A DNA stretch of 35,450 nt from an uncultured Elusimicrobium sp. Its GTDB lineage: Bacteria > Elusimicrobiota > Elusimicrobia > Elusimicrobiales > Elusimicrobiaceae. The notes under the pieces were generated by a model. That model had not been told where the DNA came from, did not search any database, and saw only the letters and a list, made by a program, of their open reading frames with translations. Below are positions 26,844 through 33,508 of this stretch, piece after piece (the stretch's first letter is position 1; every line of letters begins with the position of its first letter). Made by a program: the position numbers and the translations under genes. Location of the stretch: positions 1-35,450 of the forward strand of contig CACYBL010000104.1 of assembly GCA_902772695.1 (NCBI GenBank), written 5' to 3'.

Positions 26844-27623
26844 TTAGTGGAATAATTCTTCCCATTTTTCGACGGTTTCTTCTAGTGCTTCCCCGATCTT
26901 CTCTTTCCGTGCAGCTTTCCTTTTTGCCCTTTCAGCAGCTGCTTTTTGTCTATTTACAACTCGTTGGGCATCGGCTTCTTTGTCAAAAGGGAGCAGTCCT
27001 TTTAATGCTTGTCTATAGTGAACCCGAAAATTATAATCCCCGATTGGTACTTGTAAAAATGGAGGCAGATCGTATCGCTCACTCAGCCGCTGAAAGACCC
27101 TTTCACCCTTTTGGTTGTAAACGGAGTATGCATAATCGATGTAACCGCGTACAGAATAGCAGTTATAATCATAGCGGCCCGTCAAAAAATCGCGTTTATG
27201 ACAATAGCCTGTATCGGGGTGATGTCCCTGCAGAACTCCTACCAAGGGTCCCTTCAAATGCTTAACTTCTCCATTTACCACTTCCCATATACCGTCTGGA
27301 TAATACCGGTTAATAGCGGTCATTTTTTGAAACGGAGAAAAGCCAGTTAAAGTAAAATAAGCTTCATAATCTCTCGTAATTACATACTCTCCTAATGCAT
27401 TGGCTCTGGGTGGTTTACCCTTGCGTATATCGTACAAAATATTTCCTAATTTCTCATTCCCATCACACAAATCGATATATTTTTGTAAAACGCGATTAGA
27501 GTTCGTTTGCACCTTCGCCACAATAGAACCCACGCGTTGGGTTAAATCCTGGTGATTGGTTCGCGCATAGGTAAGCGCAACAGGAAATAAACTGACTAGT
27601 AAAACTAACATAAATTTTTTCAT
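26844..27623 (-). CDS. Exported protein of unknown function
   Basis: This 259-residue protein has a Sec signal peptide (1-~20, LLVSLFPVALTYA). The mature part has a helical segment (~25-65), then a beta-rich region with many Tyr and aromatic residues (YVITRDYEAYFTLTG, GIWEVVNGEVKHLKG, YDYNCYSVRGYIDYAYSVYN). The C-terminal tail from ~215 is a highly charged helix (RQKAAAERAKRKAARKEK). Three cysteines suggest at most one disulphide. I recognise no family. GGGAGG lies eight bases before ATG 27623. It has its own promoter with the palindromic element directly upstream of the -35 box, and its own terminator, so it is a monocistronic, probably regulated secreted protein. Confidence 0.8.
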   Translation of the reverse strand: MKKFMLVLLVSLFPVALTYARTNHQDLTQRVGSIVAKVQTNSNRVLQKYIDLCDGNEKLGNILYDIRKGKPPRANALGEYVITRDYEAYFTLTGFSPFQKMTAINRYYPDGIWEVVNGEVKHLKGPLVGVLQGHHPDTGYCHKRDFLTGRYDYNCYSVRGYIDYAYSVYNQKGERVFQRLSERYDLPPFLQVPIGDYNFRVHYRQALKGLLPFDKEADAQRVVNRQKAAAERAKRKAARKEKIGEALEETVEKWEELFH

Positions 27624-27672
27624 ACTTTTTCCTCCCTGCGTTTAGCTATATTTTCTTACTGACTATATTTTT

Positions 27673-27700
27673 ATTCTATGCTTTTATTTTGTAAAAACAA
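27673..27700 (-). promoter_or_regulatory. Promoter of exported-protein gene
   Basis: On the minus strand, TTGTTT (complement of 27695-27700) and TAGAAT (27673-27678) are 16 bases apart, ~50 bases before the start codon at 27623. The AGGTC/GACCT palindrome begins at 27701, immediately against the -35 box. Confidence 0.6.
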
Positions 27701-27763
27701 AGGTCTTTGGACCTAGTTGAAAGGGCCTTTTGGACCTAGTTTTTTTCTAGGTCATTTGGGCCC
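27701..27763. repeat. Palindromic TTTGGACCTA element, operator-like
   Basis: Two direct copies of the core (27701-27716 and 27723-27739) are followed by an inverted copy (27747-27763). GACCTAG (27733-27739) pairs with CTAGGTC (27747-27753) around T7, and GGGCC (27723-27727) pairs with GGCCC (27759-27763). The first copy is itself a small palindrome, AGGTC...GACCT. The same element recurs at 32345-32383 beside another secreted-protein promoter. Confidence 0.65.
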
Positions 27764-27790
27764 ATAAAAAAACCGCCCTTGATGGGCGGT
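27764..27790 (-). terminator. Terminator of initiator tRNA transcript
   Basis: ACCGCCC (27772-27778) pairs with GGGCGGT (27784-27790) around a 5-base loop. Read on the minus strand it is followed by a run of seven T, 17 bases after the tRNA 3' end. Confidence 0.88.
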
Positions 27791-27806
27791 CCTATAAAGT
27801 AAAATT

Positions 27807-27880
27807 TTGCGGGGACTGGATTTGAACCAGTGATCTCAAGGTTATGGGCCTTGCGAGATACCAGGCTTCTCTACCCCGCA
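27807..27880 (-). tRNA. Initiator tRNA-fMet (CAU)
   Basis: The 74-base gene folds into a full cloverleaf: acceptor TGCGGGG/CCCCGCA, D stem GAGA/TCTC with the bacterial-initiator pair A11-U24, anticodon stem CAAGG/CCTTG, loop CCCATAA with anticodon CAT, T stem ACTGG/CCAGT and loop TTCAAAT. CCA is not encoded. It is called initiator from A11-U24, the AGCCTGGTA D loop and the weak first pair. Unusual points are U1-A72 in place of C1xA72, C33 in place of U33, and A29-U41 in place of the first of three G-C pairs. Confidence 0.9.
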
Positions 27881-27885
27881 AGTTT

Positions 27886-27914
27886 ATTATAGCAAATTGA
27901 AATGTAAGACGCAA
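27886..27914 (-). promoter_or_regulatory. Promoter of initiator tRNA gene
   Basis: On the minus strand, TTGCGT (complement of 27909-27914), a 17-base spacer and a perfect TATAAT (27886-27891) lie five bases before the mature tRNA 5' end at 27880, so the primary leader would be very short. Confidence 0.75.
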
Positions 27915-28029
27915 ATCAAACGATAACAGATGCCAACGACCCAAGAACCGCTTCTAAAGGCCTTGCCACCCCCCCCAGAAAAAACGATAATAATAGAGTG
28001 TTGGACAAAAAAGAGGTTTATAAAAAAGC

Positions 28030-28109
28030 GTCATCCTGAACTTGTTTCAGGATCTCTACCGCTTTCTAAAACGAAACAAGGTGAGATGCTGAAATAAATT
28101 CAGCATGAC
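28030..28109. repeat. REP/MITE-like nested palindrome upstream of pilin
   Basis: Two 27-base arms (28030-28056 and 28083-28109) are inverted repeats of each other with 23 of 27 positions matching. Each arm is itself near-palindromic: CCTGAACTTGTTTCAGG on the left and GCTGAAATAAATTCAGC on the right. The 26-base centre is not conserved with the arms. This is the architecture of REP-type or small MITE repeats. It ends 21 bases before the pilin start, so it could affect pilin transcript structure. Confidence 0.75.
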
Positions 28110-28130
28110 AAAATTATAAGGAGAGTTTTT

Positions 28131-28631
28131 ATGAGAAATACACAAGCATTTACTCTCATAGAATTATTAGTAGTGGTACTTATTATCGGCATACTCGCCG
28201 CGGTAGCGGTGCCACAATATCAAAAAGCCGTTTTAAAAGCCCGAGTAGCCAAAATTGTGTCTCTCGTACGAGCCGTGGCCGATGCCCAACAAGTATATTT
28301 CTTGGCAAACGGCACATATGCCACTACAGCTGATGAATTGGCTATAGATTTCTCCTGCCCCGACGATTGGCAGTGCTTGTTAGGTAAGAATGTAAATACA
28401 GATACTCCCGGTTCTTACAACAAAATTCAGTTGACTCACAGAACTTCCGGGATACAAATTATTGATTACTATGGGGAACCCCACTCCGGAACCGCCTTGG
28501 AAAGTGCCAATGTCCAAAATAGAATGTACTGTTACGCTCGCACCAACAATCCTTTGTCGGTTGCGGTTTGCAAATCGTTTGGCCCCAAATTGGATGAAAG
28601 CAGCACCTACGTCCGTTACTTTATCCAATAA
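28131..28631 (+). CDS. Type IV pilin-like prepilin (PilE type)
   Basis: This 166-residue prepilin has a six-residue leader followed by the class III signal [20 protein letters not shown], with the methylated Phe at mature position 1 and the essential Glu5. The residue before the cleavage site is Ala, not the usual Gly. The N-terminal helix continues to [38 protein letters not shown], a pseudopilin/PilE pattern. Two pairs of cysteines in the globular domain (C-x5-C around residues 76-82, and later two) may form disulphides. AAGGAG lies just before the ATG. The major pilin, minor pilin or pseudopilin role cannot be chosen from one gene; no assembly genes (pilB, pilC, pilD, pilQ) are in the window. 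It fits with comM and dprA as a DNA-uptake component. Confidence 0.93.
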   Translation: MRNTQAFTLIELLVVVLIIGILAAVAVPQYQKAVLKARVAKIVSLVRAVADAQQVYFLANGTYATTADELAIDFSCPDDWQCLLGKNVNTDTPGSYNKIQLTHRTSGIQIIDYYGEPHSGTALESANVQNRMYCYARTNNPLSVAVCKSFGPKLDESSTYVRYFIQ

Positions 28632-28642
28632 ATAATCCTCAA

Positions 28643-30373
28643 TTACTTATACATGGGGTAAAAATAGATACCCATATATACCGGATTATCTACAAATCCT
28701 TTTACTTTTTTATTCATGGCCCATAAACCGGTGGGATGAACCGTGTAAATTTGCATGGCATCTTCATGCATGAGGTTATGCACTTGCTTATAAAGCACGT
28801 TGCGTTTGGCTTGGTTTGTTTCCGCCACAGCTTGTTCAATAAGTGCATCTATCGCCGGATTTTTGTATCCCTGGGAAAGTGCATAACGCCCTTGGCTATG
28901 CAAAAACGGAAAGTAGAAATTGTGCGCGTCGGCATAATCAGCCACCCAACCGCGGGCCCACATCGGCATTTGGCGGCGGGCTGTTTTCTCCAAGAATGCA
29001 GGCCACGTAACACCCCGTAAATCAATTTGGAATTTAGGGTTTAACTTCTCCACATTGCGTTTAAGTATTTCGCTGGCAATTTGGCGCATCTCGCCGCTGG
29101 TATTGTAAGTAATGGTAAATTTGAATCCCTTTTCCCACACTTGGCCGCCCCACGCCTTTTTGAAATGCTCCTCGGCTTTTTTCAAATCAAACGTGTAGCG
29201 TTTAAAATTGTTATCGTATTTGACAAGTCCGGCCGGAGCAGGCCCGGTAGCCATTTCCGCACGGCCTTCCATAGATTCTTTCAAAAATGCTTCATAATCA
29301 AAGGCATATGCAAATGCTTTGCGCAAATCTTTATCGGCAAAGAAATCAGGTGGGATGCCTTGCCCGTCCAATTTGCCCGAACCGACGTCGGGGTTGGCAT
29401 CCATATTGATATCAAGCGTAAAGAAAATAACCGGATCTGTACGCAAGCGCGGTAAATTATCGTATAAATCCACCGTTGGACTGTCTTTGAGTTGAGAAAT
29501 AAATTTAGGTGAAAGTTCCGCCACATCTGCCTCACCTGATTCCAACATCAAACGCAAGGTACTAGGTTCATCTACCGTCATCATCAAAATGGTTTTTAAT
29601 TTGGGGGCGCCTTCAAAATAGTTTTCATTAGCAGTTAAAGTTAACCGTTTTGCCGCAATATCCCAACGGTCCACTTGGAAAGGCCCCGTACCGTTTGTTT
29701 GGTTGAAAAGTGCCGAATTTTCTTTGGCAAAATTATTAAATTGTTTCCATGTTTCTTCACGTCCGTCCCAGGCACCTTTTTCCACCGCCCAGGACTTGCT
29801 CATTACATATCCCCAACGGGCTAAAATATATAAGAACGGTGCAAACGGACGTTTAAGCGTAATAACGACGTTGTTTCCATTCACACGCACCGCATTGGCA
29901 GCATCTTTATAACTGACGACGATTTCGCCTTTATCATTACGGGTGGAGGAAACTCCTAAAATCGGTTCTAATAATAAACTGGACGGTCCGCCGGAAATAT
30001 CGGAAAGCAAAAACCGCAAAAGCGAATAGCGCACATCTTCGGGCGTTAACTCGCGGCCATCGTGAAATTTGACGCCCTGCCTAATAGGAAATGTATATGT
30101 ACGGCCATCCGCGGAAATTAAACCGTTTTCTTTCGTGGGAACTTGTGTAGATAACGACGGTATAAGCTCGGTAAGTGAACTGCCGTTAAATTTAAGCAGT
30201 GTATCGTATACGTTAATAAGCATCCCATGTGTAACTCCATCATAGGAATAAACGGGGTCCAACGATTCCATTTCCCCTTTATGCGCCACGATGAGCGTAT
30301 CGTTCGCCGTTTGCTTGGCGCACGCGCCTGCTAATAGAATAACTGTCAATAATATAAATAGTTTTTTCATCAT
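28643..30373 (-). CDS. Peptide/oligopeptide-binding lipoprotein (SBP family 5)
   Basis: This 576-residue extracytoplasmic solute-binding protein has a lipobox LAGAC (Cys18). The SBP_bac_5 signature is clear: LDPVYSYDG near the N terminus, YTFPIRQGVKFHDGRELTPEDVRYSLLR, VVITLKRPFAPFLYIL, and later GTGPFQVDRWD and DLRKAFAYAFDYEAFL. It would deliver peptides (or, in some members, nickel or other ligands) to an ABC permease, but no permease or ATPase gene is adjacent. It begins four bases after the C39-like peptidase stop, so the two are co-transcribed. Two consecutive ATGs open the frame, with no clear Shine-Dalgarno. Confidence 0.93.
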   Translation of the reverse strand: MMKKLFILLTVILLAGACAKQTANDTLIVAHKGEMESLDPVYSYDGVTHGMLINVYDTLLKFNGSSLTELIPSLSTQVPTKENGLISADGRTYTFPIRQGVKFHDGRELTPEDVRYSLLRFLLSDISGGPSSLLLEPILGVSSTRNDKGEIVVSYKDAANAVRVNGNNVVITLKRPFAPFLYILARWGYVMSKSWAVEKGAWDGREETWKQFNNFAKENSALFNQTNGTGPFQVDRWDIAAKRLTLTANENYFEGAPKLKTILMMTVDEPSTLRLMLESGEADVAELSPKFISQLKDSPTVDLYDNLPRLRTDPVIFFTLDINMDANPDVGSGKLDGQGIPPDFFADKDLRKAFAYAFDYEAFLKESMEGRAEMATGPAPAGLVKYDNNFKRYTFDLKKAEEHFKKAWGGQVWEKGFKFTITYNTSGEMRQIASEILKRNVEKLNPKFQIDLRGVTWPAFLEKTARRQMPMWARGWVADYADAHNFYFPFLHSQGRYALSQGYKNPAIDALIEQAVAETNQAKRNVLYKQVHNLMHEDAMQIYTVHPTGLWAMNKKVKGFVDNPVYMGIYFYPMYK

Positions 30374-30377
30374 TTTT

Positions 30378-31331
30378 TTAGCGTTTTTTCAAAATATAAG
30401 CAGCACCCTGCTTATTCTTTAACCACACTTGCGCAAATGATTTGGCATCATAAGCACGCAAAACTCCGTCTGCAGTATCGGCAGCAGGGTCCGCCACTAG
30501 AATTTTACCGTCTTTCCAACCCCGAATAAGCACAAAATGCCCGGAGGTTTGCGGCTGGGCCGCATTAGGCAATTCGTTCTCTTGGTAAGCAATACTTGCC
30601 GCCACTAACGACTTTGGCGTACAAAAATCAGCCAATTCATTAAGCGCACTAAATCGCCAGAAATGAACATCTAACCCTTGTCTAGAGGCATACGCCGTAT
30701 TAAAAAACCAATTGCCAAAAATATCCGCAGCCGGGTCATATACGCTTTGCAATACTTGACTGAGTACGATCGGCCGATCCAACGCATTAAGTGCCATACA
30801 TAACGCGACAGGACTGCAAATGCGCGTATTATCCGGAGTGGCTTGTTCCTTTTGGGAAATGGGAAACACTTCCATTTCAAACGAACAGAAAGGCAATCGA
30901 CTGGCTTTTTCTTCATCATAATTGGAAGACTTACACGCTCCGCTTACCCCAAAAGACAAAAGTGGTACTTTCCCTTTCATCCGCACCCGTAGCCGATAAT
31001 AATGCATCGGTTTTTTTAGTATCAATTCATCTATTTTAACCTCGCCCCACTCGTTAGCCTGATCGGGGAAGCTCTGCTGGAATGTTTCCGACACAAATCC
31101 TAATTTGAAGAAAGGGCTCCAAAGCAAGCCATTACTTACCTGTGCTTCCAACAACACAGACCCGTCAAAAAAAACTCCTAAATTAGCTGATGCCACTAAC
31201 GAAGAAAATGCAAAAGGTGCTTTTTGTGGGTAGGAAATAGCGGCACGCACTCCGTCTACCATGGCAAGTTTTTCCACATCGGCAGAAGTATGTATTCTAT
31301 TAAAAACACTCGTAGGATTAGTATGCGTCAT
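30378..31331 (-). CDS. C39-like cysteine peptidase family protein
   Basis: From ATG 31331 the product is 317 residues with no signal peptide. Residues ~30-155 are beta-rich (FDGSVLLEAQVSNGLLWSPFF, YYRLRVRMKG), probably a carbohydrate-binding-like or jelly-roll domain. Residues ~165-317 match Peptidase_C39_2: the nucleophile Cys172 in ICSPVALCMAL, the catalytic His265 in GHFVLIRGW and Asp281 in VADPAA. These proteases or amidases cut Gly-Gly-type leader bonds or similar targets. An in-frame start at 31346 would overlap the tRNA-Pro gene, so I reject it; no Shine-Dalgarno precedes 31331, and an internal ATG at residue 24 is also possible. Its partner is the peptide-binding lipoprotein downstream, suggesting peptide uptake and processing (inference). 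Confidence 0.75.
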   Translation of the reverse strand: MTHTNPTSVFNRIHTSADVEKLAMVDGVRAAISYPQKAPFAFSSLVASANLGVFFDGSVLLEAQVSNGLLWSPFFKLGFVSETFQQSFPDQANEWGEVKIDELILKKPMHYYRLRVRMKGKVPLLSFGVSGACKSSNYDEEKASRLPFCSFEMEVFPISQKEQATPDNTRICSPVALCMALNALDRPIVLSQVLQSVYDPAADIFGNWFFNTAYASRQGLDVHFWRFSALNELADFCTPKSLVAASIAYQENELPNAAQPQTSGHFVLIRGWKDGKILVADPAADTADGVLRAYDAKSFAQVWLKNKQGAAYILKKR

Positions 31332-31337
31332 AAAAAA

Positions 31338-31410
31338 TCGGGGCACCCGGACTTGAACCGGGAACCTCCCGCTCCCAAAGCGGGCGCTCTACCACTTGAG
31401 CCATGCCCCG
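31338..31410 (-). tRNA. tRNA-Pro (UGG)
   Basis: The 73-base gene forms a complete cloverleaf: acceptor CGGGGCA/TGCCCCG with A73, D stem GCTC/GAGC, anticodon stem CCCGC/GCGGG with loop TTTGGGA and anticodon TGG, and T stem CCCGG/CCGGG with loop TTCAAGT. CCA is not encoded. The 3' end is six bases from the ATG of the C39-like gene, so tRNA and mRNA may share a transcript. Confidence 0.95.
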
Positions 31411-31419
31411 TTAGTTTTT

Positions 31420-31448
31420 ATCTTATCAGTTTTAGAGAAAATTGAAAA
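31420..31448 (-). promoter_or_regulatory. Putative promoter of tRNA-Pro
   Basis: On the minus strand, TTTTCA (complement of 31443-31448) and TAAGAT (31420-31425) are 17 bases apart, nine bases from the tRNA 5' end. Both boxes deviate from consensus, so this is tentative. Confidence 0.35.
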
Positions 31449-31600
31449 GGGCAAACTCTATATCAATTGGCAGACGGCTTTAGCAAGGCATGCCGAACAG
31501 CATTTTACAACGAGGCAGTAACCAAAAAGTGCCCTATGTTTTATGGTTTTTTACCTGTAATTCTTCAAAGGTTCTAGTATCACTGCAACTATACTCCATC

Positions 31601-31632
31601 AAAAAAGAGGGATAATCACAAGATTATCCCTC
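31601..31632 (-). terminator. Terminator after secreted-protein gene
   Basis: GAGGGATAATC (31607-31617) pairs perfectly with 31622-31632 around a 4-base loop, and on the minus strand the hairpin is followed by six T. It ends the transcript of the gene that stops at 31657. Confidence 0.92.
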
Positions 31633-31656
31633 ACACAATTGGACAGAAACTGCTTA

Positions 31657-32259
31657 TTATAAAAGTGTTACCGCATTCAACATTTCTATAAATTTCGGGG
31701 TTTCTTCTCCACAGTTTTCTCGGCGCAACGAAGAATCCACCTCAAACCCGGATAAGGCCCGTCCACTTAATGAGGGTGGTAGAACCGCAGATAACACCGT
31801 GGTATTCGGTTTTAAATAATTCAAGACGAAATGCGCTTGTCCGCCTTTTTCAAAGTAAAACGTCGTGTAATCGCCATGATTCGTAATTATATATCCAGCA
31901 TTGTATACGTTGTACTTCGCACGTAGATCTTTTTCTTGGTCCCCTTCGTAGACACGTACAGTCACATATTCCGGAAGATCTTTATAATCTTCTGCCTTGG
32001 CACCTTCGCACAACCATATCTTTCCTTTTTGGTAAACATAAAACCAAAAAGCCGGTGATTCCTCTTGCGCAGGGACAAAACGGGTATACACATTGTCGTA
32101 TACTACATCTGCGGAGTCGCCCCCGCCGAAATATTCCACATAAGCTATTGCAGCAGCCTGACACTCATCGGTATTTCTTGTTTCCGTGGCAAACGAGAGC
32201 GAAGCCACCAAGCACAATCCCAACACTATCAGTATTCTCTTAACTGATCCTTTTTTCAT
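31657..32259 (-). CDS. Secreted protein of unknown function
   Basis: From ATG 32259 (AAGGAG eight bases upstream) the product is 200 residues with a Sec signal peptide (IVLGLCLVASLSFA, cleavage near residue 24). An in-frame start at 32289 would put ten unrelated residues before the signal peptide. The mature region is acidic and rich in Tyr and beta-strand patterns (VVYDNVYTRFVPA, FWFYVYQKGKIWLC, TTFYFEKGGQAHFVLNYL), with three cysteines (DEC, WLC, ENC). No family is recognised. It shares with the 26844-27623 gene a Sec signal, a single-gene transcript, a strong terminator and the palindromic promoter element, so the two may be co-regulated. Confidence 0.8.
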   Translation of the reverse strand: MKKGSVKRILIVLGLCLVASLSFATETRNTDECQAAAIAYVEYFGGGDSADVVYDNVYTRFVPAQEESPAFWFYVYQKGKIWLCEGAKAEDYKDLPEYVTVRVYEGDQEKDLRAKYNVYNAGYIITNHGDYTTFYFEKGGQAHFVLNYLKPNTTVLSAVLPPSLSGRALSGFEVDSSLRRENCGEETPKFIEMLNAVTLL

Positions 32260-32314
32260 AGAACATCTCCTTGTTTTCTTACAACACATCTCATTGTTAC
32301 ATCTCCATACCTCG

Positions 32315-32344
32315 ATTGTAAAGCTTATCCCCTCCTATGCGCAA
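32315..32344 (-). promoter_or_regulatory. Promoter of secreted-protein gene
   Basis: On the minus strand, TTGCGC (complement of 32339-32344) and TACAAT (32315-32320) are 18 bases apart, ~55 bases before the start codon at 32259. The palindromic element begins at 32345, directly against the -35 box. Confidence 0.6.
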
Positions 32345-32383
32345 GGGCCTTTGGACCTACCTTCATCTAGGTCTTATGCCCCT
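32345..32383. repeat. Palindromic TTTGGACCTA element, second copy
   Basis: Direct core GGGCCTTTGGACCTA (32345-32359) and inverted core TAGGTCTTATGCCCC (32368-32382) face each other; GACCTA (32354-32359) pairs with TAGGTC (32368-32373). The first half matches 27701-27716 at 13 of 16 positions and has the same distance to its -35 box. The second half abuts a possible plus-strand -35 box. Confidence 0.65.
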
Positions 32384-32411
32384 AGTTTTTCATGCCTTCT
32401 CCCCTTATTCT
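32383..32411 (+). promoter_or_regulatory. Possible divergent promoter with leaderless geometry
   Basis: TAGTTT (32383-32388), a 17-base spacer and TATTCT (32406-32411) read towards the short exported ORF whose second ATG is at 32418, six bases after the -10 box. Neither box is perfect; the case rests on the geometry and on the symmetry with the minus-strand promoter. Confidence 0.4.
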
Positions 32412-32417
32412 ATGAAT

Positions 32418-32636
32418 ATGAAAATATTTAAACGGATATTACTAACTTTATTATTGGGTTTGTATACCACGATAACATTTGCCCAAGGACAACTCGCCCA
32501 GGTGCCGCAGGCCATCCGGAGCGTCGGTCCGGCTTCCCACCAAGCGTGGTACTACTGGCGGGACGTGTACGAATTTTCTGCCGTACTTTTTCCAAATCTG
32601 TTAAAAACAAACTTTTTCTGCCATATACAAGTATAA
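32418..32636 (+). CDS. Short exported ORF, possibly a truncated secreted gene
   Basis: From ATG 32418 the product is 72 residues; ATG 32412 would add two. It has a textbook signal peptide (MKIFKRILLTLLLGLYTTIT, cleavage after TFA, leaving QGQLAQVP). The remaining ~48 residues (SHQAWYYWRDVYEFSAVLFP) are Trp/Tyr-rich and match nothing I know. The 32490-32580 stretch is clearly more GC-rich than its surroundings, which suggests a transferred or rearranged fragment. I therefore think it is either a small secreted peptide or the 5' end of a decayed secreted protein; there is no open frame linking it with the SUFU gene 113 bases downstream. Confidence 0.4.
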   Translation: MKIFKRILLTLLLGLYTTITFAQGQLAQVPQAIRSVGPASHQAWYYWRDVYEFSAVLFPNLLKTNFFCHIQV

Positions 32637-32749
32637 CTTTCGTCGATAGTTTCTTTAGCGAAAATGTTACAATGCAGATATATTTAATTCTAAATGCGGA
32701 TTAGATTGTTTTTAAATTTACTTCTTATAGGAGGAAACAATAACTTATC

Positions 32750-33319
32750 ATGGAACCATTAAAAAGAATTTGCCGGGACGTTGTGGATGTTTTTCAAGGG
32801 AAAAAACCCGCTGTGCATCGTTATTGGGATGATAAGAATGTAAAACACATTGACATTTTGTCCTGTGAGGACTCTCCTACCCAGGGTATCGTCTCTTATG
32901 CAACGTTGGGATTATCACAGATAGATTTCGGTTGGACTTCCCAGCAGAAGAGCTTGCGGACGGAACTTATCGGAACGTGTTGTTCGGAAACGACGTATTT
33001 CCCCCAAATACTTTCTGCCGCCGCTTTTGAAATTATGAACTCCGGTGCAGGTGTACCCGGGGCAGTGTTACGAAATATTATCTCTTTGTATGTCCCCGAA
33101 ACAACCACACCCCATTTATTTCTGACTATGCCCTCTATGTGGCAAAAGGAACTTTTACCCATCTCGTTCGATGATATCATGGTTGATTTTCTAATGGTTG
33201 TGCCCATTTCCGATACTGAATGGCGATTCTTAAATCAGCAAGGTGAGGAGGCGTTGGAATCATTATTGGAAGAAAAACAAGTTCATATACACGATTTTTT
33301 CCGCAAGCCAATTTGCTAA
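32750..33319 (+). CDS. Suppressor-of-fused (SUFU) domain protein
   Basis: This 189-residue cytoplasmic protein has the bacterial SUFU pattern: HIDILSCEDSPTQGIVSYATLGLSQ-like start (residues ~30-60), RTELIGTCC (~68), then DFLMVVPISDTEWRFLNQQG (near residue 147) and LLEEKQVHIHDFFRKPI at the end. Bacillus YqcF, of this family, is an antitoxin for an LXG toxin, and SUFU proteins are often immunity proteins in polymorphic toxin loci. No toxin is recognisable here; the short exported ORF upstream is not one by sequence. AGGAGG precedes ATG 32750 with a long 15-base spacing. An orphan immunity protein is one reading, but this is inference. Confidence 0.8.
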   Translation: MEPLKRICRDVVDVFQGKKPAVHRYWDDKNVKHIDILSCEDSPTQGIVSYATLGLSQIDFGWTSQQKSLRTELIGTCCSETTYFPQILSAAAFEIMNSGAGVPGAVLRNIISLYVPETTTPHLFLTMPSMWQKELLPISFDDIMVDFLMVVPISDTEWRFLNQQGEEALESLLEEKQVHIHDFFRKPIC

Positions 33320-33508
33320 TCAAACCTAAACTCTAAATCTGCCACCCAAACGCCCGGGCCAAGTTTGTTCCCCCAGCTCCTCTATCATGCATACTGGCTT
33401 TGTACTCATGACCTATTGGACATTCCCACTATGCTTTTTATTGCCGGCAGGTTCAAGTTTCTACAGCGCAGATAACGCGTGGGCTTCAAACCTAACCATT
33501 AATTACAG

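Noticed and set aside
31331-31346. C39-like start at 31346
   Set aside because: It would overlap the 3' end of tRNA-Pro.
31441-31520. Short open frame in the gap upstream of tRNA-Pro
   Set aside because: No start codon with a ribosome binding site and no recognisable product.
33320-33508. Possible gene or terminator between the SUFU and ankyrin genes
   Set aside because: No open frame of note and no hairpin with a T tract; nothing supportable was seen.
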